Notes under the pieces: generated by a model | Databases searched by the model: none | Told to the model about the DNA's origin: nothing | The model's input: only the letters and a program-made list of their open reading frames with translations | Origin: Clostridia bacterium | GTDB taxonomy: Bacteria; Bacillota; Clostridia; Oscillospirales; Acutalibacteraceae | Reading direction: 5' to 3' | DNA length: 44,262 bases | Assembly: GCA_017474125.1 (NCBI GenBank) | Contig: JAFVIF010000028.1 | Location: 1 to 44,262, forward strand | Program-made: the position numbers and the translations under genes | Shown here: positions 1 to 7,898 of the stretch, one piece after another | How positions within the stretch are numbered: position 1 is the first letter of the stretch | How the letters are laid out: the number at the start of each line of letters is the position of its first letter

Positions 1-2381
1 GGAATCTTAATGGTCTTCATAGTGTAAGCATTAAGACAAGCGGTTAAGTATATGTTACTTCTGTGACCGCTTAAGGGAGTAATGGTGGTGGCAACGTTGG
101 TTTTGCCTGAAACCTTATAATTAAAGGTGATTCTATATACTGCACCGTTTTCAAGCTTTTCGGCAATTTTAAGTATGTGGTCGTTTTGGTTTCCTCTTGT
201 AGCCCAAAGAACGTCCTCGCCTGTGCTTGTATCTGAGGCAGGTCTGTAAATTGCGCTGCCGTCAAACTTCCAATGAGCGGCATAATCGTCGTCTAAACCA
301 ATGCCTTTTTCATTTTCAATATGAACAAGCTTACCGTTATTATCGGTATTGAAGGGATATGTTTTGAAGGAAAGCGGAACGGTAGACCATTTTGCATAAA
401 GCATAAGGTTTTTGCTCGGGCAAACAGCTTCATTAAATTGCTCTGTTAAGGCGGAATCAAGGTACCAGCCCAAGAAATCAGCATTATCGGGGTGCTTTAC
501 AGTGGGGAGCTTGAATTCCTTGCCCTTTAATGCAATTACGCCCTCGTTTTCCTCGCCGTTATTTTTAACTAAGGTTATAAGTGCTTCGGCAGGTGTGGTG
601 AGTGATTCAACCGCAACGTCGTCAATATACATAACAACTTCGGCATTCTCGTCTAAAACAAAGCCGAGGAAAATGCCTTTTCCGTTTTCTGCAACAAAAT
701 TAGTGTTGAAGTTGAAGGAAAACTCTTGCCATTCGTCATTTTCCTTAAGCTCTAAATGATGCTTTTCGGAATAAGCGGCGCTACCGTAAATGTTGTAACG
801 AACCGCTGTTGCCGCATAGAAGGAAATATCGGTTTCAGCCTTAACAACCTTATATTTAAAGGTCATTTTGTATTGATGGAAATTTTCAAGATTTTCGCCC
901 AGAACAACTACGTTAGCGTTACCGTTATACCTTGTAGCGGCATCATAAGCCTCGGGAACGTTTAGGTTTACACCGTCTGCCTTGGAAGTATCCTTTTTCA
1001 TATCGGGATTCCAGTTAAGCTTTACAGCGTAATCGCCGTCAACCTGCTCTTTGCTAAAGCCGTGAGCAAAATAATAAGAGTTGCTTTTGTCCTTAAACGT
1101 AATGCCGCCTGAGGTACGGTCTTTAATTTCCCAAGCGTCTTTTTCGTAATTTTCGAAATCCTGAGTAAGCTCTAAATACTCGGTTTGCCAACGGCTAAAC
1201 AGAGTTATGTTTGCAAAACCGAATTTATTGTCGGTAAATTCAAGACTGTAGCTTTCGTCGGTGTACCAGCCCAAAAACCAAGCCTTGTTTTGAGGGTCAA
1301 GGGGTCTTTCGGGGAAGGTAAGCTCTTCTCCCGCCATACCTTCTATAACGGTAGAAGTGTTGTTGAGTGTATCTTTAAAGGTTACCTTAACGGGCTTGCT
1401 CCAGTTGGAATAAACAGTAGAAACACCCTTTACCATTTTAAAGGATTCTACCTTTTCAGAATAGGTATCGTCGGTAAACCAGCCTAAGAACTTGTGCTTT
1501 GCTTCGGTTGCTCTATCTGATATATCGGGTAAAGTAACGCTTTCTCCAACCTTACCGAACACAACTTCGGTTTTAGAGGAATAATCGTCTTGGAGCAATA
1601 CAGCGCCGGTATTTTCGCCAAGCTTTGTTACCGCTACGTCGTCAACCTCTGCTCTGAAGTTTGTTCTTGTGGTAGCGTAAAAAGCAAGGGCGTGGTCTTT
1701 TTCACCTAAATCGGCAGGGGTGGTAAAGGTATAAATTACGTTTTGCCACTCTGTGCCGCAATCAAGCTGCTTTTTGTTCTTTAAATCGGTGGCTAAGGTA
1801 TATACACCGCTGCCTGCTTTGGTGGAAACAACCTTGACTAATGTTTTTTGCATTGTGCTCAAATAGTTAGTGTCGGTTCCTGTTTTATAGGTGCCGTAGC
1901 CCATTGAAAGATAGCATTCGTGAGCGGTATTGGCAGCATCGGTAAAATCTGAAGAGGAGATTACGCGAACCTTAAGAGATACAACGTACTCTGTGTTAGG
2001 CTCAAGGTTGTAAACCTGGTAACCGCTTTGGGCCTTTTTGTGAAGTCTTACTGCGCCAAAGGTGGGATAGTTTTGTACTTTTGTACTTCCTACGTTGGCA
2101 AGAACGGTATTATCGGCATCGTCCTGCGCTGCAACAAAGGTGTTTGCCCAGCCTAAAATACCCAATCCATTGTCTTCATATTCTTTTACGTTGTCGGCAG
2201 AGATATATTTGCCAATGTTTTCGGTAAAGTCAAAAAGGATTGTTTCTCCTTCTTTGACCTCTATAGGCGTTGCGGCTGCAGTGCTTATTATTACCGGTAC
2301 GTAAACGGCAGTAATAATAAGAATAAGCGCGCAAATAATACCTACGGCTTTTTTGAATAAAAGGTTTAGCTTTTTATTCAT
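1..2381 (-). CDS. Large secreted multidomain protein with InlB-type repeats (3' end outside window)
   Basis: The minus frame stays open from an ATG at 2381 to base 1, giving about 793 residues with no stop in the window. The start has a perfect AAGGAGG ribosome site (2389-2395). The N terminus is a signal peptide: lysines, then a hydrophobic core, then AATPIEV. Three repeats of the Listeria-Bacteroides/InlB B type follow, recognised by the cores FLGWFTDDTYS (near 1490), FLGWYTDESYS (near 1280) and FLGWYLDSALT (near 480). Between them lie beta-sandwich-like modules ending in patterns such as VMYIDDVAVESL, which resemble CBM4/9-type carbohydrate-binding modules. The gene starts 23 bp after the DUF4838 gene stops, so the two probably form an operon. 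A role in binding cell-surface or dietary glycans is an inference. The missing C terminus could hold an anchor or a catalytic domain. Confidence 0.85.
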   Translation of the reverse strand, partial: MNKKLNLLFKKAVGIICALILIITAVYVPVIISTAAATPIEVKEGETILFDFTENIGKYISADNVKEYEDNGLGILGWANTFVAAQDDADNTVLANVGSTKVQNYPTFGAVRLHKKAQSGYQVYNLEPNTEYVVSLKVRVISSSDFTDAANTAHECYLSMGYGTYKTGTDTNYLSTMQKTLVKVVSTKAGSGVYTLATDLKNKKQLDCGTEWQNVIYTFTTPADLGEKDHALAFYATTRTNFRAEVDDVAVTKLGENTGAVLLQDDYSSKTEVVFGKVGESVTLPDISDRATEAKHKFLGWFTDDTYSEKVESFKMVKGVSTVYSNWSKPVKVTFKDTLNNTSTVIEGMAGEELTFPERPLDPQNKAWFLGWYTDESYSLEFTDNKFGFANITLFSRWQTEYLELTQDFENYEKDAWEIKDRTSGGITFKDKSNSYYFAHGFSKEQVDGDYAVKLNWNPDMKKDTSKADGVNLNVPEAYDAATRYNGNANVVVLGENLENFHQYKMTFKYKVVKAETDISFYAATAVRYNIYGSAAYSEKHHLELKENDEWQEFSFNFNTNFVAENGKGIFLGFVLDENAEVVMYIDDVAVESLTTPAEALITLVKNNGEENEGVIALKGKEFKLPTVKHPDNADFLGWYLDSALTEQFNEAVCPSKNLMLYAKWSTVPLSFKTYPFNTDNNGKLVHIENEKGIGLDDDYAAHWKFDGSAIYRPASDTSTGEDVLWATRGNQNDHILKIAEKLENGAVYRITFNYKVSGKTNVATTITPLSGHRSNIYLTACLNAYTMKTIKI

Positions 2382-2404
2382 TTTTGTTCCTCCTTATATA
2401 TGTT

Positions 2405-4288
2405 TTATTGGTTTGCGGGGGTGTGTCTCTTCAGGTATTTGCCGATTATAGAGAAGTTCAGGCCAACATCATCGCATACGCTGTCGATTATCGGCTTAAA
2501 CTCTTGGAGCTTTTCCTTAAATTCCAAAGAATACTTTTTAACCGCTTCTTCGTCACCGTCATATCTTGCCATAAAAACGTCGGCAAAAATGGGAACTAAG
2601 AAGGAGTGTACATAAAGGAATTTCCAATCGTCAGAAGTGTCTTTTAATTCTTCTAAGTATTCTTTTCTGAAATTCAGTGCCGTTTCTTTAAGAAGAGTAT
2701 ATCTTTCCTTTACTTCTTCGGCGGTGAGTTTAGTTTCACCTATAACAAAGGGAAGGCAAGTAAGGTCTGAAAGCTTTTCTAAATATTCCTGAACCAAAGC
2801 CGCTTTTTCATTGAATGCAGTAACTAAATATTCATCCTTAATCTCTTCAAAGGAAAGCTCTTTGTTCCAAAGGGTTTTTGCCATTGTGTACTGAGGAAGT
2901 CCCGTGGGGAATGCGGCGCGCATAGTCTGACAGCTTAACATTCCGTTAAGTCCCATTCTTCCTAAATCCTTCATATCCCTGCTTATAAGCTTTGCAACGT
3001 GATAATAGCCTTGGTCAGCATGATGATTCCAGATAAGCTGATAATCGAACACACAAGAGTCACCCTTATAAATTTCCTGCCATTTTTTAAGATAAGCAAC
3101 GTTTAATTCCACCGTATCGCGCTTCATATCCTGATTATGTATAAAGGGCGCAGTTTCAGGAAGATTATCCAAATCAACCTCGTCATAGGAATGTGCAAAG
3201 GACCTTGCAATAGGGCAGAATTTTAAAACGAAGCGGTCGCTTTCATTTAATTTTTCTTTTATTGGCGCAAACAAGGTATCGGCATAAACCGTAAAGTGAA
3301 TTTTTGTATCAATACCATCTTTGGTAAGCTTTTCGTCAAGCATATTAAGAAGGTCAACGTAATGGTCTGAAGGACGTTTTTTAAGACATTCCTCACATTC
3401 ACAGTGATTTCTGCCGCCGTCTCCTAAAGAAAATGCAAGATAATGAACGTTTTTATGATTTTTGGCATATTCTACGGCAAAATCGGTAACCTTTTCCTTA
3501 ACTCCCGGCTTTGAAAAGCAAAGCTGAGTGCTCATAGGCATATTGTTAAAGAGTTTTCTTTCGCCCTTATAGAGCGCAACCGCGCTTTTAAATTCTTCAC
3601 TTATTTCATTTTCGTATTTACCCCAACCCGTTGCCTCAACACCGTAAGGAGCGGTATTCCAACCGTGACCGATAGCGTGGTAAACAAGGCTTCTTTTGGC
3701 AACTTCGTCTTCAATTGTTTCCATCATAGCAGCTACGTCTTTATCTGTAGTTTTGTCACCGTAATAACGCTGAAAGAAGGTGGTGGGAATAAAGAACTGT
3801 GAATAGTAAGAGTTCATAGCTACTTTCGGCAACCATTCAATAGTATTTAAAACTATCTCATAACTTACCGAGCCTTCAATACAAATACCTCTGTGTCTGT
3901 AGCTTGGAACTTCATCTACGTCTACGGTTAAATCTGAATAGTCAAGAGCTTTTTGAGGAATTTTTTCTCCTTCTTTGCCGGGGTATAAAAAGCGGCAACC
4001 AAGCTCGGTCATAAAACGGTAAGCGGAAAAGAGTACGCTTCGCTCGTTGCTACCGCTGATAATACCCTGACCGTTTTCAACCTTTATGTAAATATGGTCG
4101 TCCTTGGACGCTTCAACAGAACCGTCAAGGCCTATCCATAACACGTTTTCAAGGGAAGTATCCTTTTGTTCGTAGCGTCTTATTTCAAAAATGGAGTTTT
4201 TGTCCATGGCTTTAATAAGACGCGCAATTTCCTTAGAGGCAAAATCAATAGTTTCGTTTTTGCCTATTTGTGCTAAAATTAGTCTCAT
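2405..4288 (-). CDS. DUF4838-family glycoside-hydrolase-like protein
   Basis: A 627-residue protein. Residues 1-115 look like the beta domain found before the barrel in GH67/GH20-type enzymes, including the SGSNERSVLFSAYRF and LGCRFLYPG segment. The rest is barrel-like, with the DUF4838 hallmark CECEEC at residues 296-301 followed by SDHYVDLLN. No signal peptide is visible, so it probably acts in the cytoplasm even though its downstream partner is secreted. The ATG at 4288 has an AAAGGGGG ribosome site. DUF4838 proteins are usually found in polysaccharide-use loci; the substrate is unknown. A uronic-acid or amino-sugar substrate would fit the fold but is not shown. The divergent AraC gene is the likely regulator. 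Confidence 0.8.
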   Translation of the reverse strand: MRLILAQIGKNETIDFASKEIARLIKAMDKNSIFEIRRYEQKDTSLENVLWIGLDGSVEASKDDHIYIKVENGQGIISGSNERSVLFSAYRFMTELGCRFLYPGKEGEKIPQKALDYSDLTVDVDEVPSYRHRGICIEGSVSYEIVLNTIEWLPKVAMNSYYSQFFIPTTFFQRYYGDKTTDKDVAAMMETIEDEVAKRSLVYHAIGHGWNTAPYGVEATGWGKYENEISEEFKSAVALYKGERKLFNNMPMSTQLCFSKPGVKEKVTDFAVEYAKNHKNVHYLAFSLGDGGRNHCECEECLKKRPSDHYVDLLNMLDEKLTKDGIDTKIHFTVYADTLFAPIKEKLNESDRFVLKFCPIARSFAHSYDEVDLDNLPETAPFIHNQDMKRDTVELNVAYLKKWQEIYKGDSCVFDYQLIWNHHADQGYYHVAKLISRDMKDLGRMGLNGMLSCQTMRAAFPTGLPQYTMAKTLWNKELSFEEIKDEYLVTAFNEKAALVQEYLEKLSDLTCLPFVIGETKLTAEEVKERYTLLKETALNFRKEYLEELKDTSDDWKFLYVHSFLVPIFADVFMARYDGDEEAVKKYSLEFKEKLQEFKPIIDSVCDDVGLNFSIIGKYLKRHTPANQ

Positions 4289-4310
4289 TTTTAGTCCCCC
4301 TTTAGGCTAA

Positions 4311-4339
4311 TTGACAAATTTACATTATTAATATATAAT
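4311..4339 (+). promoter_or_regulatory. Consensus sigma-A promoter of the AraC gene
   Basis: TTGACA (4311-4316) and TATAAT (4334-4339) are separated by exactly 17 bp, a perfect consensus match pointing to the AraC gene. Predicted transcription start is near 4346, giving a leader of about 65 nt. The same 123-bp interval must also hold the divergent promoter of the DUF4838 gene, for which I see only AT-rich, weak boxes; that would fit activation by AraC. Confidence 0.8.
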
Positions 4340-4411
4340 AAACACAGAAAAAAATAAATAATTGATTCACTAAATGTGTATGGTATTCGCTAATATTTGA
4401 GGGGGAAATTA

Positions 4412-5158
4412 ATGGAAGACGTACGTTATTTGCCAATTACTAAGTTACAAATAGAAAAAGTAAGCTTTGTAAGCGTAACAAGGAATGGAAACTACATTTT
4501 TGATGTGAAAAAAGGAAAAGAGTTTTATTCCCTTGTTTACATAGAATCAGGAGCAAGCGAGTATAACTTTTCGGGCGGATTTGGAAGATTTACCTTAAAT
4601 AAGGGGGAATTGTTTTTTGCACCGAAAAATATTCCATATAAAGCAACCTATTTAAAGGATAACACCCGTATTAAAATGATTTGCTTTGACGCGCCCAAAG
4701 AAAATCTTTTTAATAACCGGCCCTTTATAAGTAAATCGGTAGAAATAGCAAGAGAGTTTTCGGAAATAAACCGAGAACGAATGCAGGATTATCTGTATTT
4801 GTGCTCGGCTATTTACAGGCTTTTATATATTCTTTCATATAATGAAGTGACTACTCCAAAGCGTTTTAAAAAGATACTTCCCGCCATAAAGGAAATAGAA
4901 GCAAATTATTTTGAAAACTATCCCGTTTCTCATTACGCTAAAATTGCCGATATGTGCGAATCCAATTTCCGCCGTCTTTTTAAGGAATATACCGGAAAGG
5001 GCGTAATAGAATACCGAAACGAAATTCGTATTCGTGAGGTGAATAAAATGCTTATAAGCGGTGAATATAACGTAAACGAAGCGGCTTTTGCCGCAGGCTT
5101 TAACAATATGTCATTCTTTTATGAGGTGTACAGAAAATATGAACAAGGCAAAAAGTAA
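4412..5158 (+). CDS. AraC-family transcriptional regulator
   Basis: A 248-residue protein. Residues 1-95 form a cupin-like ligand domain (segment GRFTLNKGELFFAPKNIPY) and roughly residues 150-245 form the double helix-turn-helix: HYAKIADMCESNFRRLFKEY, then a second motif with NEAAFAAGFNNMSFFYEVY. The ATG at 4412 was chosen over the in-frame TTG at 4397 because GAGGGGG (4399-4405) sits at proper distance before it. It is transcribed away from the DUF4838/secreted-protein operon and probably activates it in response to a sugar. A 17-bp-stem terminator follows. Confidence 0.9.
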   Translation: MEDVRYLPITKLQIEKVSFVSVTRNGNYIFDVKKGKEFYSLVYIESGASEYNFSGGFGRFTLNKGELFFAPKNIPYKATYLKDNTRIKMICFDAPKENLFNNRPFISKSVEIAREFSEINRERMQDYLYLCSAIYRLLYILSYNEVTTPKRFKKILPAIKEIEANYFENYPVSHYAKIADMCESNFRRLFKEYTGKGVIEYRNEIRIREVNKMLISGEYNVNEAAFAAGFNNMSFFYEVYRKYEQGKK

Positions 5159-5200
5159 TATGCCTTAAAATCGGTTAATAATGATTATTATTGGTCATAA

Positions 5201-5253
5201 AAAACACGGAGCTTATAAACTTCCTTATGAGAAGTCTATAAGCTCCGTGTTTT
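5201..5253. terminator. Bidirectional intrinsic terminator
   Basis: A perfect 17-bp stem (5201-5217 with 5237-5253) has an A-run on the left and a T-run on the right. It lies between the convergent AraC gene (+) and kinase gene (-) and can stop both. Confidence 0.85.
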
Positions 5254-5254
5254 T

Positions 5255-5974
5255 TTATAATGCTTTTGCAAGTCTTTCTGCTGTTTGATACCGTTCGTCG
5301 GGGTTAATGCTTGTACTTTTACGAACTATTCTGCCTGCTTTTCCTTTTGCAATTAATTCGCTCGGATGCTTACCTGTCAGCATTACGTTGAGCATTACTC
5401 CAAGGGCGTAAATATCGGTTCTCGCATCACTTCGTGAAATGCCTAATTGCTCGGGAGAGGCATAGCCTACCGTTCCCATAACGACGGTATCCCGCTTGGC
5501 CTTCGACATTTTATTTGAAGCGTTAAAATCAATAAGTACAACCCGTCCGTTTTTGCTTATCATTACGTTTTCGGGCTTTATATCTCGGTGAGTTATGCCC
5601 AAATTATGAATAATGGTAAGGGCGGAGCATACCGACTTTATTATTTTTCGAGCACCCATATAGCGGTATTTTCCTGTTTCCATAATCTGCGCTACGGTTA
5701 TGCCGTCAATGTATTCCTCCAGTACTATTTGACCGTCGGAAAGGGTAACGGTATCATAAATAATGGGAAGATTTTCATTTTTAATCTTATAAAGCTCATC
5801 GTAGGCAGGAACGGGTACAGAAAAGCTTCGTAAAACTAAATCCGTGTTTTTTTGACGGTTTCTGATTCGTATTACCTTGCATCCGTTTTTTTCGCTTAAA
5901 ACAGAAACGATAAGGTAGTGCTCTAAAAGCCTTTTAATGTATTCTTCTCTTGTCATATAACTTAGCCGTTCCAT
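5255..5974 (-). CDS. Ser/Thr protein kinase, kinase domain only, atypical motifs
   Basis: A 239-residue Hanks-type kinase with no transmembrane or PASTA part. The catalytic loop HRDIKPENVM (from residue 129), TVGYASPEQL and RTDIYALGVMLNVMLTG are clear. Three canonical elements differ: there is no GxGxxG loop (SEKNG stands there), the ATP-anchoring Lys position reads LVLR (Arg 49), and the metal motif is DFN (149-151), not DFG. The catalytic Asp, Asn and metal Asp remain, so it may be active with altered nucleotide binding. The ATG at 5974 overlaps the upstream gene; an in-frame ATG at 5956 lies 5 bp after that gene's stop, and neither has a strong ribosome site, which suggests translational coupling. 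It is the last gene of an operon with a zinc-ribbon LRR membrane protein and an HTH protein. Confidence 0.85.
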   Translation of the reverse strand: MERLSYMTREEYIKRLLEHYLIVSVLSEKNGCKVIRIRNRQKNTDLVLRSFSVPVPAYDELYKIKNENLPIIYDTVTLSDGQIVLEEYIDGITVAQIMETGKYRYMGARKIIKSVCSALTIIHNLGITHRDIKPENVMISKNGRVVLIDFNASNKMSKAKRDTVVMGTVGYASPEQLGISRSDARTDIYALGVMLNVMLTGKHPSELIAKGKAGRIVRKSTSINPDERYQTAERLAKAL

Positions 5975-6963
5975 TCTTCATAAGCTGCACCGTTGTAATC
6001 TGCTAAATATTTCCATTTGGTGAAGTTTCGGTTATGACAGGTGGCGGAGCAGTGTATGGTCAGTGTTCCCGTTCGCCTTGAAAGAGGAGCGAAGGGGGCA
6101 TCACCTATATAAAGCGCTTCGCCTTTTATGTATATATCGGTCAGATTGTTACAATAGAAAAAGCCGTAGGACCAAATGGTTTTTATGCTTGCAGGGATAA
6201 TTACTGTTTTTACGGTGTCTTTAATATTGCTTGCGCCGAAAGCGTTTTCCATAATGGCAATGACAGGTTTTCCGTCAATGACGGAGGGTATATTATACAC
6301 CCCGTTTGAAGATGGTGAGGTAACCTTGGTAATAACTATGGCATTTTCGGGTATGGCGGCGTAGGAGTTATAGTCGTCTCCCGCTTTTGCCGCACGGTAC
6401 GTATAACCTGAAGATACCGTTGGCGGGACTTGAGAGGAGGAATCAGAGGAGGTGTCGGAGGGTAAATTAGAAGAAGAGGAATTATCGTCCTTATCGTTTG
6501 AGGAGCTATTGTCGGACGAGTAGGGATTTGATGGTGAAACAACGCTGCTGCCCGAATTGCTTTCTCCCGAACTATTGTCTGACGAATTTTTGTCTGCAGG
6601 CTTGTGGGAATTATCGGCACTGCTGTACGAGTTACCTCCTTGAGAACTGTTTGCAGGAGCAGAGGGGGTTGAATTTAAACCGTTACCGCTTTGCTCCGAT
6701 GATGAAGCATCATCGACAAGGGGGGAGCTTAACGGTTGGGAGGAGGATTGAGAGGAGTTGCCGTTTTGAGTGTTTTTGAGTGCAAAAAAACATATCGTTA
6801 TAATAACGATTATTAAAAAGACCGCAATTAAAATTAGCGGCCATTTTTTATCGCTGTTTATATCGGATTTAATTTCCTTTTTATTTTCAAGTGAAGTCAT
6901 ACAGTAAAGGCAAAAACGGGCATTGTCTTCAATTTCTGCCTTGCAAAAGGGACATTTTTTCAC
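5962..6963 (-). CDS. Zinc-ribbon, single-pass membrane protein with BspA-like LRR ectodomain
   Basis: A 333-residue protein with four visible parts. There is an N-terminal zinc ribbon (Cys 4, 7, 18, 21). A transmembrane helix spans about residues 41-62. A long Ser/Asn/Asp-rich linker runs from about 66 to 185. The C-terminal part resembles LRR_5/BspA repeats (VITKVTSPSSNGVYNIPSVI, then NAFGASNIKDTVKTVIIPAS). The zinc ribbon would be cytoplasmic and the repeats outside. It sits between the HTH gene (4 bp gap) and the kinase gene (overlap). A sensor feeding a cytoplasmic kinase is an attractive inference from context only. Confidence 0.8.
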   Translation of the reverse strand: MKKCPFCKAEIEDNARFCLYCMTSLENKKEIKSDINSDKKWPLILIAVFLIIVIITICFFALKNTQNGNSSQSSSQPLSSPLVDDASSSEQSGNGLNSTPSAPANSSQGGNSYSSADNSHKPADKNSSDNSSGESNSGSSVVSPSNPYSSDNSSSNDKDDNSSSSNLPSDTSSDSSSQVPPTVSSGYTYRAAKAGDDYNSYAAIPENAIVITKVTSPSSNGVYNIPSVIDGKPVIAIMENAFGASNIKDTVKTVIIPASIKTIWSYGFFYCNNLTDIYIKGEALYIGDAPFAPLSRRTGTLTIHCSATCHNRNFTKWKYLADYNGAAYEEWNG

Positions 6964-6967
6964 AATA

Positions 6968-7405
6968 TCACCCCAAGGTTTCTAAGCCGTATTCAAAAAG
7001 TAAGCCGTTAATTTCAATAACGGATAATTTTTTACAAATGCCGTAAAGAATAATGCAGTCAAAGGGAAGCTTTACGTAAAGGGGGGAATAGCCTGCACAT
7101 TTAAGGAGGCGTTGTGTTTCGTCGATGCTTAATCCCATACCTATAATAAGACACAGCAGTTTTTTTCGTTCGGGAATGCGAAGCCCTGAGAAAATTTGGT
7201 AGCCGTAAACCTCTGACATTTCGGAATTTTTGATTATTTCGGCCTTGGTAAGTCCTTTTTCCATAGCAAAATTATTCAGCATTTGTGAAAGCGTTTCCGA
7301 GGCTATATATTCCTTGTTATCGCTGTAAAAGGTTTTGAAATCTGAGCAAAGCTTTAGCTCTTCTACAATTTTTGCCGTATCCTTATTCAAGTCACTCATC
7401 CTCAT
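6968..7405 (-). CDS. XRE-like HTH protein heading the kinase operon
   Basis: A 145-residue soluble protein. The core LTKAEIIKNSEMSEVYGYQI followed by FSGLRIPERKKLLCLIIGMG reads as an XRE-type helix-turn-helix, and SIDETQRLLKCAGYSPLY continues the helical bundle. Either the ATG at 7405 or the one at 7399 may be the start; neither has a Shine-Dalgarno site, and the predicted transcription start is only about 10-16 nt upstream. It is the first gene of the operon with the zinc-ribbon LRR protein and the kinase. It may bind DNA or act as the kinase's target; this is inference. Confidence 0.7.
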   Translation of the reverse strand: MRMSDLNKDTAKIVEELKLCSDFKTFYSDNKEYIASETLSQMLNNFAMEKGLTKAEIIKNSEMSEVYGYQIFSGLRIPERKKLLCLIIGMGLSIDETQRLLKCAGYSPLYVKLPFDCIILYGICKKLSVIEINGLLFEYGLETLG

Positions 7406-7421
7406 TAAAAAACTTTAAATA

Positions 7422-7466
7422 ATTGTATCATATGTAAGAAATTTTTTCAACTATGCTGTCAGCATA
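7422..7466 (-). promoter_or_regulatory. Promoter of the HTH/LRR/kinase operon with an adjacent 15-bp palindrome
   Basis: On the minus strand TTGAAA (7445-7450) and TACAAT (7422-7427) are 17 bp apart. Just upstream of the -35 box is TATGCTGTCAGCATA (7452-7466), a perfect inverted repeat with 7-bp arms around one base. It is a likely operator. The predicted RNA start near 7415 leaves almost no leader. Confidence 0.65.
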
Positions 7467-7517
7467 AGACTTTTGAAAATTTTTTGCATATAATACATAA
7501 TCGGATGAGGGGCGAAA

Positions 7518-7775
7518 TTACAACTCAGCATCCTCCGCTGACAGCAATTCGGAAATGGGGACTTCCAAAGCCTTTGAAAAAATCACTAAATCAATGTCGG
7601 TTACAAACCTCTCACCGTTTTCAACGCGACGTATGAAGTAGTGGTCCACATCAAAGCCAAGCAATTGCATTTTTGCTGCAAGCTTTCGTTGTGATAGTTT
7701 TTTTGATTTCCTTATTGAAGCAATTTTCTTTCCGCAAAGATTATTCGTGCCGTCGGCGGCCTTAATTTTAAACAT
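7518..7775 (-). CDS. Small XRE-family repressor-like protein
   Basis: An 85-residue helix-turn-helix protein. KIASIRKSKKLSQRKLAAKM is a typical XRE first half, and FIRRVENGERFVTDIDLVIF includes the recognition helix and next turn. The ATG at 7775 has GAGGG upstream. It is divergent from the SPFH operon, and 13-bp inverted repeats lie in the shared intergenic region, so it probably represses the SPFH operon, itself, or both. Confidence 0.85.
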   Translation of the reverse strand: MFKIKAADGTNNLCGKKIASIRKSKKLSQRKLAAKMQLLGFDVDHYFIRRVENGERFVTDIDLVIFSKALEVPISELLSAEDAEL

Positions 7776-7789
7776 TTAATCCCTCATTT

Positions 7790-7864
7790 TTTGTTGAATA
7801 CTATTTACTTTTTAATAATTTTATGATAAAATATTTCCAAAAGTGGTGAACAGTATTCAACAAA
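7790..7864. promoter_or_regulatory. Inverted 13-bp operator pair around the SPFH-operon promoter
   Basis: TTTGTTGAATACT (7790-7802) and its exact reverse complement AGTATTCAACAAA (7852-7864) are separated by 49 bp. Between them lies a plus-strand promoter: TTTACT (7804-7809), 17 bp, TAAAAT (7827-7832). One arm abuts the -35 box and the other lies about +13 to +25 from the predicted start, a layout expected for repression. The left arm also lies in the leader of the divergent XRE gene. Confidence 0.7.
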
Positions 7865-7898
7865 GTGGAGGGAATTATTTTTTTGTGGGAGGTTTTTT

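Noticed and set aside
412-759. Plus-strand open frame inside the secreted protein gene
   Set aside because: The opposite strand carries the InlB repeat core here; the plus frame has no ribosome site.
6420-6760. Repetitive Ser-rich DNA that might be a tandem repeat array
   Set aside because: It encodes an irregular Ser/Asn/Asp linker without a fixed repeat unit.
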